Assembly (NCBI GenBank): GCA_963824225.1
Contig: CAWGOF010000002.1
Location: forward strand, 62,001 to 126,000
From: CAWGOF01 sp963824225
GTDB lineage: Bacteria; Acidobacteriota; Polarisedimenticolia; Polarisedimenticolales; Polarisedimenticolaceae
Direction of reading: 5' to 3'
DNA length: 64,000 nt
A program made the translations under genes and the position numbers. Positions 8,601 to 17,297 of the stretch are shown here, in pieces (position 1 is the first letter of the stretch; each line of letters starts with the position of its first letter). The notes beneath the pieces were generated by a model, which saw only the letters and a program-made list of their open reading frames with translations, searched no databases and was not told the DNA's origin.

Positions 8601-9816
8601 GCGCGGCGCCCTCTCGTCGGCCCCGGAACAGGTCGACCCCGTCCTCGACTCCGTCCGGCGCGGGTTCGCCGAGCGCGAGGCCGATCGCGAATCGATCGGG
8701 CAGCGTGGCCCCGGGTACGGGGAGCGGGGCCGCAAGCCTGTCGACGCGGACCACGGTGCCGCGCAGCCCGTCGGCCGGTCGGGCTGCGGCTTCCGCGGGC
8801 AGCCGGACCTCGAGCGCCGCGCCGACATCGAACGCCTCGGGGCCAACGAACAGGATCCCGCCGCGCGACGCGTCGCGGATCCGCCCGCGGCTCGGCGGCT
8901 CCGCACCCAGCACCTCGATCTCGACCCGTCGGGGGGCGAGATCGACGCGCCGGAAGCGCCTGCGCTCGCCCCGGTACGATTCGACCATGTTCCGGCCAGC
9001 GGCCTTCGCGTGGTACAGGGCCTGTGCCGCGCAGCGCAGCAGCGCGTCTGCGTCGCGCGCGTCCTCGGGGCACTCCGCGACCCCGGCCGAGATGGTCAGA
9101 CCGACCGGCTGACCGGCGGCTTCGCGCGACGCGAAGAACGCCTCGACCTCGCGGCGAAAGCGCTCGGCCACGAGGGTCGCACCGTGGCGATCGGTCTCGG
9201 GCAACACGACCGCCAGCTCGTCCTCTCCGGGTCGTGCCGCGAGGTCGATGTCCCGGATGCCGTTCGACAGGAGCAACGCCGCCTCGCGCAGGAGTCGATC
9301 GCCGATCGTCGCGCCGACTCTCCGATTGATCGCCGCGAAATCGTCGAGGTCGAACAGAACGAGCGCGACGCGCTCGCCGTAGCGCCGGGCCCGGCGTACC
9401 TCGCGCTCGACCGCGGTGCGGAACGCGCGGTCGGAGGCCAGACCGGATCGCTCGTCTCGCGTCGGATCGGTTTCCGCTGCATCGACGAGCTCGAGGTCGA
9501 TCAGCCGGGGCTCGACGAGCATGCGGTTCTCGTGCACGAAATAGTCGAGCACGGCGACCCTCGCCCCGGGGTCGCGACCGAGGGATCGGCCGAGCTCACG
9601 CCGCCGCTCGACGATCGCCTGCCAGTGTCGGCAAGCCTCGGACGCCTCGAACGGCAGGCCGGTGAGCAGCAGCAGCAGCGCCGCGTGCGGGCTCGCCCCG
9701 CCGTCGCGCCCCAGCCGATCGAGCCCTTCGGACAGCAGCGGACCGTCGTGCGCGTCCTCGGCCAAGAGGCCGAGCAGCTCGGGGCGCAGAGATTCCGCCT
9801 CCTGTCGCGTGATCAC
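8593..9816 (-). CDS. Degenerate GGDEF domain protein with C-terminal PilZ domain
   Basis: The 407-residue protein has an alpha-helical N-terminal region (1-120). A GGDEF-type domain follows (125-285) with the metal site LFDLDDF near 155 and RVGATIGDRLL. The PilZ domain (about 290-400) has the RRRFRR and DASRGG motifs that normally contact c-di-GMP. The signature loop at 197-201 reads GEDEL rather than GGDEF, so diguanylate cyclase activity is doubtful. PilZ motifs look intact, so it may sense rather than make c-di-GMP. The GTG start at 9816 overlaps the upstream paralogue's stop (GTGA). The N-terminal region resembles that of the upstream gene, so the two are probably a tandem duplication. 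Confidence 0.8.
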   Translation of the reverse strand: MITRQEAESLRPELLGLLAEDAHDGPLLSEGLDRLGRDGGASPHAALLLLLTGLPFEASEACRHWQAIVERRRELGRSLGRDPGARVAVLDYFVHENRMLVEPRLIDLELVDAAETDPTRDERSGLASDRAFRTAVEREVRRARRYGERVALVLFDLDDFAAINRRVGATIGDRLLREAALLLSNGIRDIDLAARPGEDELAVVLPETDRHGATLVAERFRREVEAFFASREAAGQPVGLTISAGVAECPEDARDADALLRCAAQALYHAKAAGRNMVESYRGERRRFRRVDLAPRRVEIEVLGAEPPSRGRIRDASRGGILFVGPEAFDVGAALEVRLPAEAAARPADGLRGTVVRVDRLAAPLPVPGATLPDRFAIGLALGEPAPDGVEDGVDLFRGRREGAARG

Positions 9817-10979
9817 GATTCGATCCCCTCGCGCCCTCGACCGTCGAGCATCTCGCCGAGAACGCTCGGCGGCAGCCGCTCGGCCAGTGCGATCGCCGTC
9901 CGACCGGTGCCCGCGACGCACCGCGCCACTCGACCCTCGGCGACCCACGCGCGGGGCGTTTCGATGCGCACGCGGACGAGCTCGTGCACCGCGCACTCGC
10001 TTGGGCCATCGATCACGATCCCGTCGGGCCCGACCTCGACGATGCGCACCGGGCTCGTCGTTCCGTCCCGGGCGAGCAGGGTCGCGGCGAGGGCCGACCG
10101 CGCCCGCATCCTCACGGCGGACCGCCGTTCCCGCGCGTGGGCCACGACGCGATCCCCACCCTGGTCCCGCGCATGCGCGAGGGCGCTGCGCGCGGCGTGC
10201 AGCCAGCCCTCGACTCCGGCCGCGTCTTCGGGAACGCACCCGATCCCGATCGACAGCGTTCGACGAGCGACGCACCCGTGCTCCGGCTGTTCGGCTGCGT
10301 CCTCGGCGATCCGGCGTCGCAATCGCTCGGCCACCGCCGTCGCCGCGAGGCGATCGGTCCGCGGGAGCAGCGCGACGAACTCGTCCTCACCGGAATGCCC
10401 CGGCACGTCCGATTCCCGCAGCGCACGTCTCAGGCTGCGCAACGAACGGTCGAGCGCCGCCGACCGCGCGTCGGAACTTTCGCGCGAGGAGCGGTCCCCC
10501 GGCGGATCGAGTGCCCCGACGAGGATCGCGGCGGTCCGTCCGTGGCGCAGGGTCCGACGGAGCTCGCGGGAGATCTCACGCTCGACCGCGCTGCGGTCGA
10601 GAACGCCAGTTCGGGCGTCCCTGCCGGCCGTTGCCGCTCCGGAACGGGATGCGTCGACGACCGCCGGGCTGCCGAACAGGGCGCGCACGTTGCACCCGTA
10701 GTCGAGTGCGGCCCAGACGAGACCCGGATCGCGACCCAGAGCGCTCGCCGCGCGGGCCCGGCCTTCGAGGATCGCGCGCAGGAGGGCCTCGGCTTCCGGC
10801 TCGGCGAGGTCGAGCGTCGTCGCCCGGTAGAGCAGCGCCGCGTGCGCGGGCAGGTCGCCGTGGCCGAACTCCGCCAGGCGAGCCAGGAGCCGATTCGGGT
10901 CGGGCTCGAGAGCCAACTCCGCCAGGCGGCGGTCCCGATCCGCCTGGGCCCAGAACGGAGCACCCTGCCGTCGGCTCAT
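9813..10979 (-). CDS. Degenerate GGDEF-family protein, tandem paralogue
   Basis: The 388-residue protein shares the layout of its downstream neighbour: helical N-terminal region, GGDEF-like domain, and a PilZ-like end. The signature loop at 197-201 reads GEDEF. The metal-binding FDxDxF segment has become LVGALDPPG, so catalysis is unlikely. The C-terminal segment (about 285-388) keeps a PilZ-like beta pattern, but the D/N-x-S-x-x-G motif reads EVGPDG, so c-di-GMP binding is also doubtful. It starts at ATG 10979 and begins the minus-strand run that ends with clpC. Confidence 0.7.
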   Translation of the reverse strand: MSRRQGAPFWAQADRDRRLAELALEPDPNRLLARLAEFGHGDLPAHAALLYRATTLDLAEPEAEALLRAILEGRARAASALGRDPGLVWAALDYGCNVRALFGSPAVVDASRSGAATAGRDARTGVLDRSAVEREISRELRRTLRHGRTAAILVGALDPPGDRSSRESSDARSAALDRSLRSLRRALRESDVPGHSGEDEFVALLPRTDRLAATAVAERLRRRIAEDAAEQPEHGCVARRTLSIGIGCVPEDAAGVEGWLHAARSALAHARDQGGDRVVAHARERRSAVRMRARSALAATLLARDGTTSPVRIVEVGPDGIVIDGPSECAVHELVRVRIETPRAWVAEGRVARCVAGTGRTAIALAERLPPSVLGEMLDGRGREGIES

Positions 10980-11106
10980 GGCGGTGTTCGTCCCCGTCGC
11001 ACCGGCCGCGCCGCAGCGGGCGACGGATGCGAGCGATCCTACCACGTGAAATCGGCCGGAGGCTGCGGCGTGGGCTCACCGCCGGCCCCGTGCTACGCTC
11101 GCCCCC

Positions 11107-11132
11107 GGAAACTAACCGGCCGCCGGCACGTA
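11107..11132 (+). promoter_or_regulatory. Putative ECF-type promoter upstream of the sigma factor gene
   Basis: GGAAAC at 11107-11112, a 16-base spacer, and CGTA at 11129-11132 match the general ECF promoter form, in which an AAC element is followed by CGT. The TTG start of the sigma gene follows 27 bases later with a GGAGAG ribosome site between. The second ECF gene in this window has the same element, spacing and position, which supports autoregulation. No experimental support is available here. Confidence 0.5.
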
Positions 11133-11158
11133 TTAGGGTCGCGGAGAGCCTGCCACTT

Positions 11159-11785
11159 TTGAAGCCTCAGCCGGTCGAAACCCGAACCGCCCAGGCGGCC
11201 CGTGCCGGGGTCGCGGACGAGCTGCTCGTGCAGCGGGCCCTCGCGGGCGAGCGCGAGGCGTTCGAGGCGCTCGTTCGCCGGCACCAGCGAGCTCTGGTCA
11301 GTCACCTGTACCGCATCACGGGGCAGCGCGACGCCGCGCTCGACCTGGCCCAAGAGGTGTTCCTCAAGGTTTACGTGTCGCTCGCGAGCTACGACCCGCG
11401 ATTCCGCTTCACCACGTGGCTGTACCGGATCGCGTCGAACTGCGCGATCGACCTGTTGCGGCGGAAGGAGCCGCGGACGTGCCACCTTCCCGGTGACACG
11501 GCCGACGATTCGGCCGAGGCACCTCCGGGATCGCTCGCCGGGAACGAGCCGACGCCGGACGAGATCCTGCGCGCTCGCGAGCTGCAGGTGCGAATCGAGG
11601 CCGCGATCCGTCGTCTGCCGACCGAGTATCGGCAGCTGATCCTGCTGCGCCACCGCCAGCATTGCCGGTACGACGAGATCGCGCGGATCACGAGCTTGCC
11701 GCTCGGAACGGTCAAGAACCGGATCTTCCGGGCGCGGGAGGTCCTGCGGGCCGCGCTCGCCGATGTGCTCGAGGCGGAGAGCTGA
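11159..11785 (+). CDS. ECF-family RNA polymerase sigma factor
   Basis: The 208-residue protein has sigma region 2 (residues 20-90: EAFEALVRRHQRAL, DLAQEVFLKVY, FTTWLYRIASNCAIDLLRR) and region 4 (140-200: LPTEYRQLILLRH, YDEIARITSLPLGTVKNRIFRA). There is no region 1 or 3, as expected for an ECF (group 4) factor. The chosen start is TTG 11159, preceded by GGAGAG. The next in-frame GTG at 11228 would cut into region 2. The anti-sigma gene follows after one base. Confidence 0.9.
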   Translation: MKPQPVETRTAQAARAGVADELLVQRALAGEREAFEALVRRHQRALVSHLYRITGQRDAALDLAQEVFLKVYVSLASYDPRFRFTTWLYRIASNCAIDLLRRKEPRTCHLPGDTADDSAEAPPGSLAGNEPTPDEILRARELQVRIEAAIRRLPTEYRQLILLRHRQHCRYDEIARITSLPLGTVKNRIFRAREVLRAALADVLEAES

Positions 11786-11786
11786 G

Positions 11787-12407
11787 ATGACGTGCGATCG
11801 GATCCGTCCACTGCTGTACCGTCTCGCGGAGCAGGAAGCCGATCCCGCGGAAGCGATCGAGGCCGCGCGCCATCTTCCACGGTGCACGGCGTGCAAGATC
11901 CTCCTCGCTCGTGAGCGACGGCTCGCGGTGCTGCTCGAGCGCGAGCTGGTCGATCTCGCCGTCGACGAGACGTTCGTCCGGGAGGTCATGGACACGCTGC
12001 CCGCCGCCCCGCCGCGGCGGCGTGCGGCGCCGATCCGCGTGCTGCGCGGGCTCAAGCTCGCCTGCCTCGCCGGCCTGATGCTGTTGTGTGGCGGCTCCGT
12101 GGCACGGCATGCGCTCCCGGCGGCCGAGACACCGTGGTTCGCCGCGCCGACGGTGGACCTCGACGGTCCGCGAGACACGGGCTCTCCGGTCCTCGCGATG
12201 GCCGCCTTGACCGTGCGGGTCCTGGCCACCGCGGTCCCGGCCGTTCTGTCGCAAACCGTCGTCGACGAAGCGGTGTTCGGCGTGGCCCTGGGGCTTTCGC
12301 TGCTCGTGATCGTGCTGGCGGCGAGCGGCGTGCTCGGCCTCGTCGTGGCCGGGTGGTGCGCGCGCGCTACTCCCGGCCCAGCATCCCGCGCAGCGCGGTG
12401 CGGCTGA
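11787..12407 (+). CDS. Zinc-finger (ZAS) anti-sigma factor, membrane-anchored
   Basis: The 206-residue protein opens with the ZAS motif. Cys near residue 3 and then HLPRCTAC (H-x3-C-x2-C) around 30-37 should bind zinc and hold the sigma factor. Two hydrophobic membrane segments follow at about 90-112 and 170-195, separated by a short extracytoplasmic loop. The start ATG lies one base after the sigma stop, so the pair is co-transcribed. The last 41 bases overlap the 3' end of the convergent NtrX-like gene. The signal it senses cannot be read from sequence. Confidence 0.85.
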   Translation: MTCDRIRPLLYRLAEQEADPAEAIEAARHLPRCTACKILLARERRLAVLLERELVDLAVDETFVREVMDTLPAAPPRRRAAPIRVLRGLKLACLAGLMLLCGGSVARHALPAAETPWFAAPTVDLDGPRDTGSPVLAMAALTVRVLATAVPAVLSQTVVDEAVFGVALGLSLLVIVLAASGVLGLVVAGWCARATPGPASRAARCG

Positions 12408-13641
12408 CCCCCAGCCGTCGCGCGGCCTCGTCCTCGTTCCCGTCGACTTGCGCCAGTACGCGCGCGGTGTAGTACCGCTCGAATGCGCGCACGCCGTCGG
12501 CCAACGACGCGTAGTCTCGATACAGGTCCACGCCGAGCTCGGTCCGACCGGCGAGCGCGGACGGCAGGTCGCCGCTCGTGATCCGATCGCCGGCCAGACC
12601 CACCACCAGGCGCTCGACCACGTTGCGCAGCTCCCGGAGGTTCCCCGGCCAGTCGTGACCCTTCAGCGCGGACAGAGCGTCGGGCGCGAGCTGTTTCGGC
12701 GATCGGCCGTACTCCCGCGCCAGGTCGCGCAGGAACCGCTCCACGAGCAGCGGAACGTCGTCCCGCCGCTCGCGAAGGCTCGGCACGTCGACCCGCAGGA
12801 CGTCCAGGTACTGCAGGAGCTCGGGCTCGATCCCGTGGGCCTCCGGCGGGGCCGAGGCGAGCACCCGACACCCGCCGTCGCGCCCGGCATCTCGAACGAG
12901 CGTCGCGGCGAGTCGTCGCTGCAGCGCGGCGGCCAGCCGGTCCACGTCCTCCAGGAACAGACTGCCTCCCTCGGCGCGCTCGAGCCGTCCCCCGTCCGCG
13001 CTCGGGGCGAACAGAGCACGGTCCGCGGCGTTCTCTTCGAGGGCACCGCACGGGATCTCGACGAACGGCGTCTCGGGGCGGCGGCCCGCGCGGTGGATGT
13101 ATCGGACCACGGTCTCACGGCCGCTCCCCTGCTCGCCACACACGAGCACCGGGGCGTCGGAGTCGGCCGCGAGCCGCGCGGTCCGCCTCAGCCGCTCGGC
13201 CGCCGGACTCGTTCCAAGGATCTCGGTGTCTCGCGCCAACTGCTCGAGGAGGTGCCGGTTGCTGCGCTCGAGCCGCCGTTGCCGCAGCGCGTTCCGCAGG
13301 ACGAGCAGCGTCTTGTCCAGCGACAGGGGCTTCTCGATGAAGTCGAACGCCCCGAGCTTCGTCGCGCGAACCGCGGTCTCGATCGTGCCGTGGCCGGAGA
13401 TCATCACGATCTCGGCGTCCGAGCCCCGCTGGCGCAGGCGGACCAGCGTCTCGAGACCGTCGATCCCGGGCAACCAGACGTCGAGCAGCACCGCATCGAA
13501 CGCCTCCTGCGCCAAGCGCTCGAGCGCTTGCTCCCCGCTCGGCTCGGCCCGAACGTGGAACCCCTCGTCGACCAGGATCCCCTCGAGGGCCGACCGCACC
13601 CCCGGCTCGTCGTCGACGATCAGAATGCGAGACGCGCCCAT
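12367..13641 (-). CDS. NtrX/NtrC-family response regulator lacking the GAFTGA loop
   Basis: Residues 1-120 form a receiver domain with acidic pocket DDE, phospho-acceptor Asp54 (LLDVWLPG) and Lys in IEKPLSLD. An AAA+ domain (140-370) has a Walker A-like GEQGSGRE at 169-176, with Arg for Lys. Its Walker B-like segment GSLFLEDVDRL lies near 225, and the VPSLRERRDDVPLL block is present. The C-terminus is a Fis-type helix-turn-helix (NEDEAARRLGVSRTAL). Between ALFAPSAD and GGRLERAEGG there is no GAFTGA, the loop needed to contact sigma-54. It probably acts without sigma-54 or as a repressor. The kinase gene lies 16 bases upstream. Confidence 0.85.
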   Translation of the reverse strand: MGASRILIVDDEPGVRSALEGILVDEGFHVRAEPSGEQALERLAQEAFDAVLLDVWLPGIDGLETLVRLRQRGSDAEIVMISGHGTIETAVRATKLGAFDFIEKPLSLDKTLLVLRNALRQRRLERSNRHLLEQLARDTEILGTSPAAERLRRTARLAADSDAPVLVCGEQGSGRETVVRYIHRAGRRPETPFVEIPCGALEENAADRALFAPSADGGRLERAEGGSLFLEDVDRLAAALQRRLAATLVRDAGRDGGCRVLASAPPEAHGIEPELLQYLDVLRVDVPSLRERRDDVPLLVERFLRDLAREYGRSPKQLAPDALSALKGHDWPGNLRELRNVVERLVVGLAGDRITSGDLPSALAGRTELGVDLYRDYASLADGVRAFERYYTARVLAQVDGNEDEAARRLGVSRTALRGMLGRE

Positions 13642-13657
13642 CGAGTAGCCTCCACGC

Positions 13658-15838
13658 CTAGGCGGGCAGATCCAGCACGAACCGAGCCCCGCGGGGCTCG
13701 TTGCCCTCGAGACGGATCGTCCCGCGGTGGTCCTTGACGATCTTGTACACGATCGCGAGCCCCAGACCGGTGCCACGCTTCTTCGTCGAAAAGTCGGGCA
13801 TGAACAACCGATCCTGGTGTGCCGGATCGACGCCCGGACCGTCGTCCGCGACCTCGAGTCGCACGACGCGCTCGGCCGCAATGCGCCGAGCGTGGACCCG
13901 GATCGTGCCCCGGGCCTGCGTCGCGGCGACCGCGTTGTCCACGAGGTTGACGAGCACGCGACGGATCTGGTCCGGATCGATCGACACGCGTCCGACCGAT
14001 GGGTCGACGTGCACGTCCCATTGCACGTCTCCGAGCCCGCGGTACAGCGCGAGCACCGATTCGACGATTCCGACGAGCTCGACCTCTCGCGGAGCGACTT
14101 CCGGCAGCCGAGCGAACTGCGAGAACTCGTCGACGAGCCGCTTCAGCACGCCGACCTCGCGCTCGATCGACGCCGTGGCCTCGGGCAGGACCTGCCCGAG
14201 GTCGGTCGCGCCCTCGGCGAACTTCTTGCGCAGACGCTGGGCCGCGAGCTGGATCGGCGTCAGCGGGTTCTTGATCTCGTGGGCGATCCGTCGGGCCACC
14301 TCGCGCCAGGCGGCGGTCTTCTGCGCCCGCAGCAGCTCCGTGAGATCGTCGACGATCACGAGCGTTCCGAGCCGTTCCCCGGCGGCGCCCCGCAGCTGCG
14401 ACACGTGGACCGTGACCTGCCGGGCCGCGCCCGGACGATCGAGGCTCAGGTCGCGCTGCAGGTGCTCGACCGGTCCGTCCTCCCCCGGCTCGAGCAGCTC
14501 GGCCAGCGGAGCGAGGCCGGCTCGGCGAAATGCGGCCGCCGCGTCGTCGCCGGGCGCGAGACCGAGGCCGAGCATTCCCCGCACCGCGCGATTCGCGGTC
14601 GTGACCCGTCCTTCGGGATCGAGCGATAGCACGGCGGTCGAGAGGTTCCCGAGCAACGTCTCGATGTACCGGCGACGCTCGTCGAGCGCGCGATTCGACC
14701 GCCGCAGATCGGCGGTCGAGCGCGTGATCACCTCGCGGCTCTCCTGGAGCTCACCGGCCATCTCGTTGAACGCTTCGACCAGCATCCCGATCTCGTCGCC
14801 GATCTCTGCCCGCACCCGGACATCCAGGTTACCCGCGGCGATCTCGCGCGTCGCCACCGCGAGCTCCTGGATCGGTCCGGTGATCCGACGCGCCAGGTAC
14901 AGCCCCATCCACGTCGCGGCGAACAGGGTGGCGAGGAACACGAGACCGATGAGCGTCAGATACAGGCGCACGAGCTGGCGGTTGTTGACGCGGAACTGGC
15001 GGTAGACGCGCTCGGCCTGGTCCACGCCCTCGAGATTACCGGCGAGCGCCTTCGGCACGACGATTCCCACCGAGACGATCCCCTGCCGACCCTCGTCGAG
15101 AACGAGCGGAACCGCGGCGTGGGCCACGAGGCCGTCGCCGACGTAGTCGATCCGCGTCGCGGCACGACCGTCGCGGCGCACGTCCTGCACGAGCGACTCG
15201 AGTCGCGCGTCCATCTCGGCGCGATGCCGCGCGTCGAGCCATGACGCCTGCGCCGGGAGATCGGCGATGACTCGCGGCCCCACGGCGACCCGGATCTGGA
15301 CCAGCTCCGCTCGCTGCTGCCAGCGTCGGGTGCGCTCCCGGATCTGCTCCTCGCCCGCCGATCGTCCGGCGCCCACGTCGACGGCGATCGAGGTCGCGAG
15401 GTCGAGCGCCTGCTCGCGCAAGAAGCTCTTCCACTCTTCGACGAGGCTTCCCGATCGACGAGTCAGCTCCTCGAGCGGCGTGCGCAGGACCGCTTCGACC
15501 GACCGCTTGATGACCTGGGCCGAGCCGACGAACAGCACGAGCGCGGGGGCCAGGACGAGCGCCAGGAAGAAGAACACCAGCTTCGACCGCAGGCGTGCTC
15601 CGAGAATGCCGCGCTTGCGCTCGACGATCAGCACGACGAGGTTCCGCACGAGCACGACGGTCAGCGCGAGCGCGAGACCCACGAGCGCGAGCGACAGGAT
15701 CGGCAGGATCAGGTGGTCGAGGCCCTGCTCCGGCCCGACCCGCGCCAGGCGATCGAGCAGCGCGTACAGGCCCCACACCGCCGCGAGGCCGATCAACACG
15801 AACGCGCCCCAGCGGGGCGCTCGCCATCCCCACTTCAA
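13658..15838 (-). CDS. NtrY-like membrane sensor histidine kinase
   Basis: The 726-residue protein has N-terminal membrane segments (10-30, 42-70, 85-108), a periplasmic sensor region, and a further membrane segment near 295-320. A HAMP domain (RRITGPIQELAVATREIAAG) and a PAS-like domain (380-480) follow. The kinase core has the H-box RRIAHEIKNPLTPIQLAAQRLRK shortened here to HEIKNPLTP, the N-box NLVDNAVAA, and the G-boxes VADDGPGVD and GTGLGLAIV. The order matches NtrY. The TTG start at 15838 overlaps the DUF4390 stop as TTGA. Its partner is the downstream NtrX-like regulator; the signal is unknown. Confidence 0.88.
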   Translation of the reverse strand: MKWGWRAPRWGAFVLIGLAAVWGLYALLDRLARVGPEQGLDHLILPILSLALVGLALALTVVLVRNLVVLIVERKRGILGARLRSKLVFFFLALVLAPALVLFVGSAQVIKRSVEAVLRTPLEELTRRSGSLVEEWKSFLREQALDLATSIAVDVGAGRSAGEEQIRERTRRWQQRAELVQIRVAVGPRVIADLPAQASWLDARHRAEMDARLESLVQDVRRDGRAATRIDYVGDGLVAHAAVPLVLDEGRQGIVSVGIVVPKALAGNLEGVDQAERVYRQFRVNNRQLVRLYLTLIGLVFLATLFAATWMGLYLARRITGPIQELAVATREIAAGNLDVRVRAEIGDEIGMLVEAFNEMAGELQESREVITRSTADLRRSNRALDERRRYIETLLGNLSTAVLSLDPEGRVTTANRAVRGMLGLGLAPGDDAAAAFRRAGLAPLAELLEPGEDGPVEHLQRDLSLDRPGAARQVTVHVSQLRGAAGERLGTLVIVDDLTELLRAQKTAAWREVARRIAHEIKNPLTPIQLAAQRLRKKFAEGATDLGQVLPEATASIEREVGVLKRLVDEFSQFARLPEVAPREVELVGIVESVLALYRGLGDVQWDVHVDPSVGRVSIDPDQIRRVLVNLVDNAVAATQARGTIRVHARRIAAERVVRLEVADDGPGVDPAHQDRLFMPDFSTKKRGTGLGLAIVYKIVKDHRGTIRLEGNEPRGARFVLDLPA

Positions 15839-16410
15839 TCCGGCACCACGATCCCGGTCGTTGCCGAGGCGTCCACGGTCGACGGAAACACGAGCAGCAC
15901 CCAGCGCCGATCGAGCGTGACGTCGACGCGGACGCGCAGCTCACCCGATGCGTGACCGCTGGACGGCGGCACGCGCACGTCGACGAGCTGCGTCATCCAC
16001 GCCTCCATCTCCTCCGCGGAATCGGTCACCGCTTCCTCGGTGATCGGTTCGGGGCGCTCGGCCCCGCGCACGCGGATGTCGCGCCTCAGCCGGTACCGCT
16101 GCGTCAGCGAGTCGTAGTCCACCTGGGTGTCGACCGTGGTCTGGCCGAGCTCCCGGGACGGCCAGATCGGTACGGCGCGCGGCGATCGCAGCTCGATCCG
16201 GTGGCGGAACCGCACGGGGATGCCCGACTGGATACGCTCGCGCGCGTCGTCGGTCAGGCCGTCGGTCACCCGGTACGTGACGAGGGCGGCCGTGCCATCC
16301 CACCGCGCGGCCAGCGATTCGATCTGCGGACCGGCCGCGCTCACGACCGACCAGGCGAGCACGCCGATGGCCGCGGCGATCCCGATCCGTCCGCTCGGGG
16401 CGGGCTTCAC
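15835..16410 (-). CDS. DUF4390 family secreted protein
   Basis: The 191-residue protein has a signal peptide (residues 8-32) and a single domain matching my recollection of DUF4390: VTYRVTDGLTDDARERIQSG, VRFRHRIEL, and a C-terminal half ending in a hydrophobic strand (RWVLLVFPSTVDAS). Family members are often encoded directly beside NtrY-like kinases, as here, so it may be a periplasmic partner of the sensor. The GTG start at 16410 overlaps the lpxC stop (GTGA), and its own stop overlaps the kinase start. The function is unknown. Confidence 0.75.
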   Translation of the reverse strand: MKPAPSGRIGIAAAIGVLAWSVVSAAGPQIESLAARWDGTAALVTYRVTDGLTDDARERIQSGIPVRFRHRIELRSPRAVPIWPSRELGQTTVDTQVDYDSLTQRYRLRRDIRVRGAERPEPITEEAVTDSAEEMEAWMTQLVDVRVPPSSGHASGELRVRVDVTLDRRWVLLVFPSTVDASATTGIVVPD

Positions 16411-17297
16411 GCTCGTGCCGCGTGCCCCAGGTTGGGAGACTCCTCGGACCACGGCGCGAGATACCACGCCGCGGGGTCGTCCCAGATCGCCCGGGCGAGC
16501 CTGGCGTGGAGGTCGTGTCCCGCCCGGTAGGCCACGACGTGAGCGCGCAACGGGTGCCCGAGGAGCGACAGGTCCCCCGTCAGATCGAGCATCTTGTGAC
16601 GCACGAACTCATCGTCGAAGCGTAGATCGGGGTTGAGGATGCCGTCCTCGGCCAGGACGACGGCGTTCTCCAGGGAACCGCCGAGCGCCAGCCCGCGGCG
16701 CCGCAGCGCTTCCACGTCACGGGCGAACGTGAACGTCCGCGCCGGAGCGAGCTTGGTCACGAACGATTCCTCGGTCCACAGACTGGCGGTCAGCTCCTGA
16801 TAGCCCAGCGCTGGATGGTCGAACTCGAGCGCGTACGTGACCCGGTACTCGCGACACGGGTAGGCGGCGATCCGCTTGTCCTCGTGAACCACCGTGACGG
16901 GGCGCACGAGCGTGATGTACTGCCGTGGTTCGGCGAGCTCGCGGCGACCCGCGCGCAGGATCGCATCGACGAACGGGCGCGAGGATCCATCGAGGATCGG
17001 CACCTCCGGACCGTCGAGCTCGACCCGGACGTCGTCGACGAGCAGCGCCGACAGCGCGGCGGTCAGATGCTCGATCGTGCTGACCCCCAGGCCGTCCCGG
17101 TCTAGCGTCGTGGCGTAGTGGCTCGGGCCGGCGTAGCGGAGGCTCGCCGGGATCTCGGCACCCCCCGCGTCGAGACGCACGAATACGACGCCAGTGCCGG
17201 CATCGGCGGGCACGAGCCGCAGTCGCACCGCAGCTCCGGTGTGCAGCCCGTGGCCGTCGATCGTGACCGAGTTGGCGAGGGTCTGGCGGTTGAACAT
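16407..17297 (-). CDS. lpxC: UDP-3-O-acyl-N-acetylglucosamine deacetylase LpxC
   Basis: LpxC is the zinc hydrolase for the committed step of lipid A synthesis in the cytoplasm. The 296-residue protein begins MFNRQTLANSVTIDGHGLHTG. It has zinc His77 in STIEHLTAAL, the VPILDGSS loop, ARTFTFARDVEAL, and the second metal and catalytic block RHKMLDLTGDLSLLGHPL with GHDLH. Coupling to DUF4390 and an NtrYX-like system suggests that envelope status is regulated with lipid A synthesis. The start at ATG 17297 is fixed by alignment with the family N-terminus. Confidence 0.96.
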   Translation of the reverse strand: MFNRQTLANSVTIDGHGLHTGAAVRLRLVPADAGTGVVFVRLDAGGAEIPASLRYAGPSHYATTLDRDGLGVSTIEHLTAALSALLVDDVRVELDGPEVPILDGSSRPFVDAILRAGRRELAEPRQYITLVRPVTVVHEDKRIAAYPCREYRVTYALEFDHPALGYQELTASLWTEESFVTKLAPARTFTFARDVEALRRRGLALGGSLENAVVLAEDGILNPDLRFDDEFVRHKMLDLTGDLSLLGHPLRAHVVAYRAGHDLHARLARAIWDDPAAWYLAPWSEESPNLGHAARA

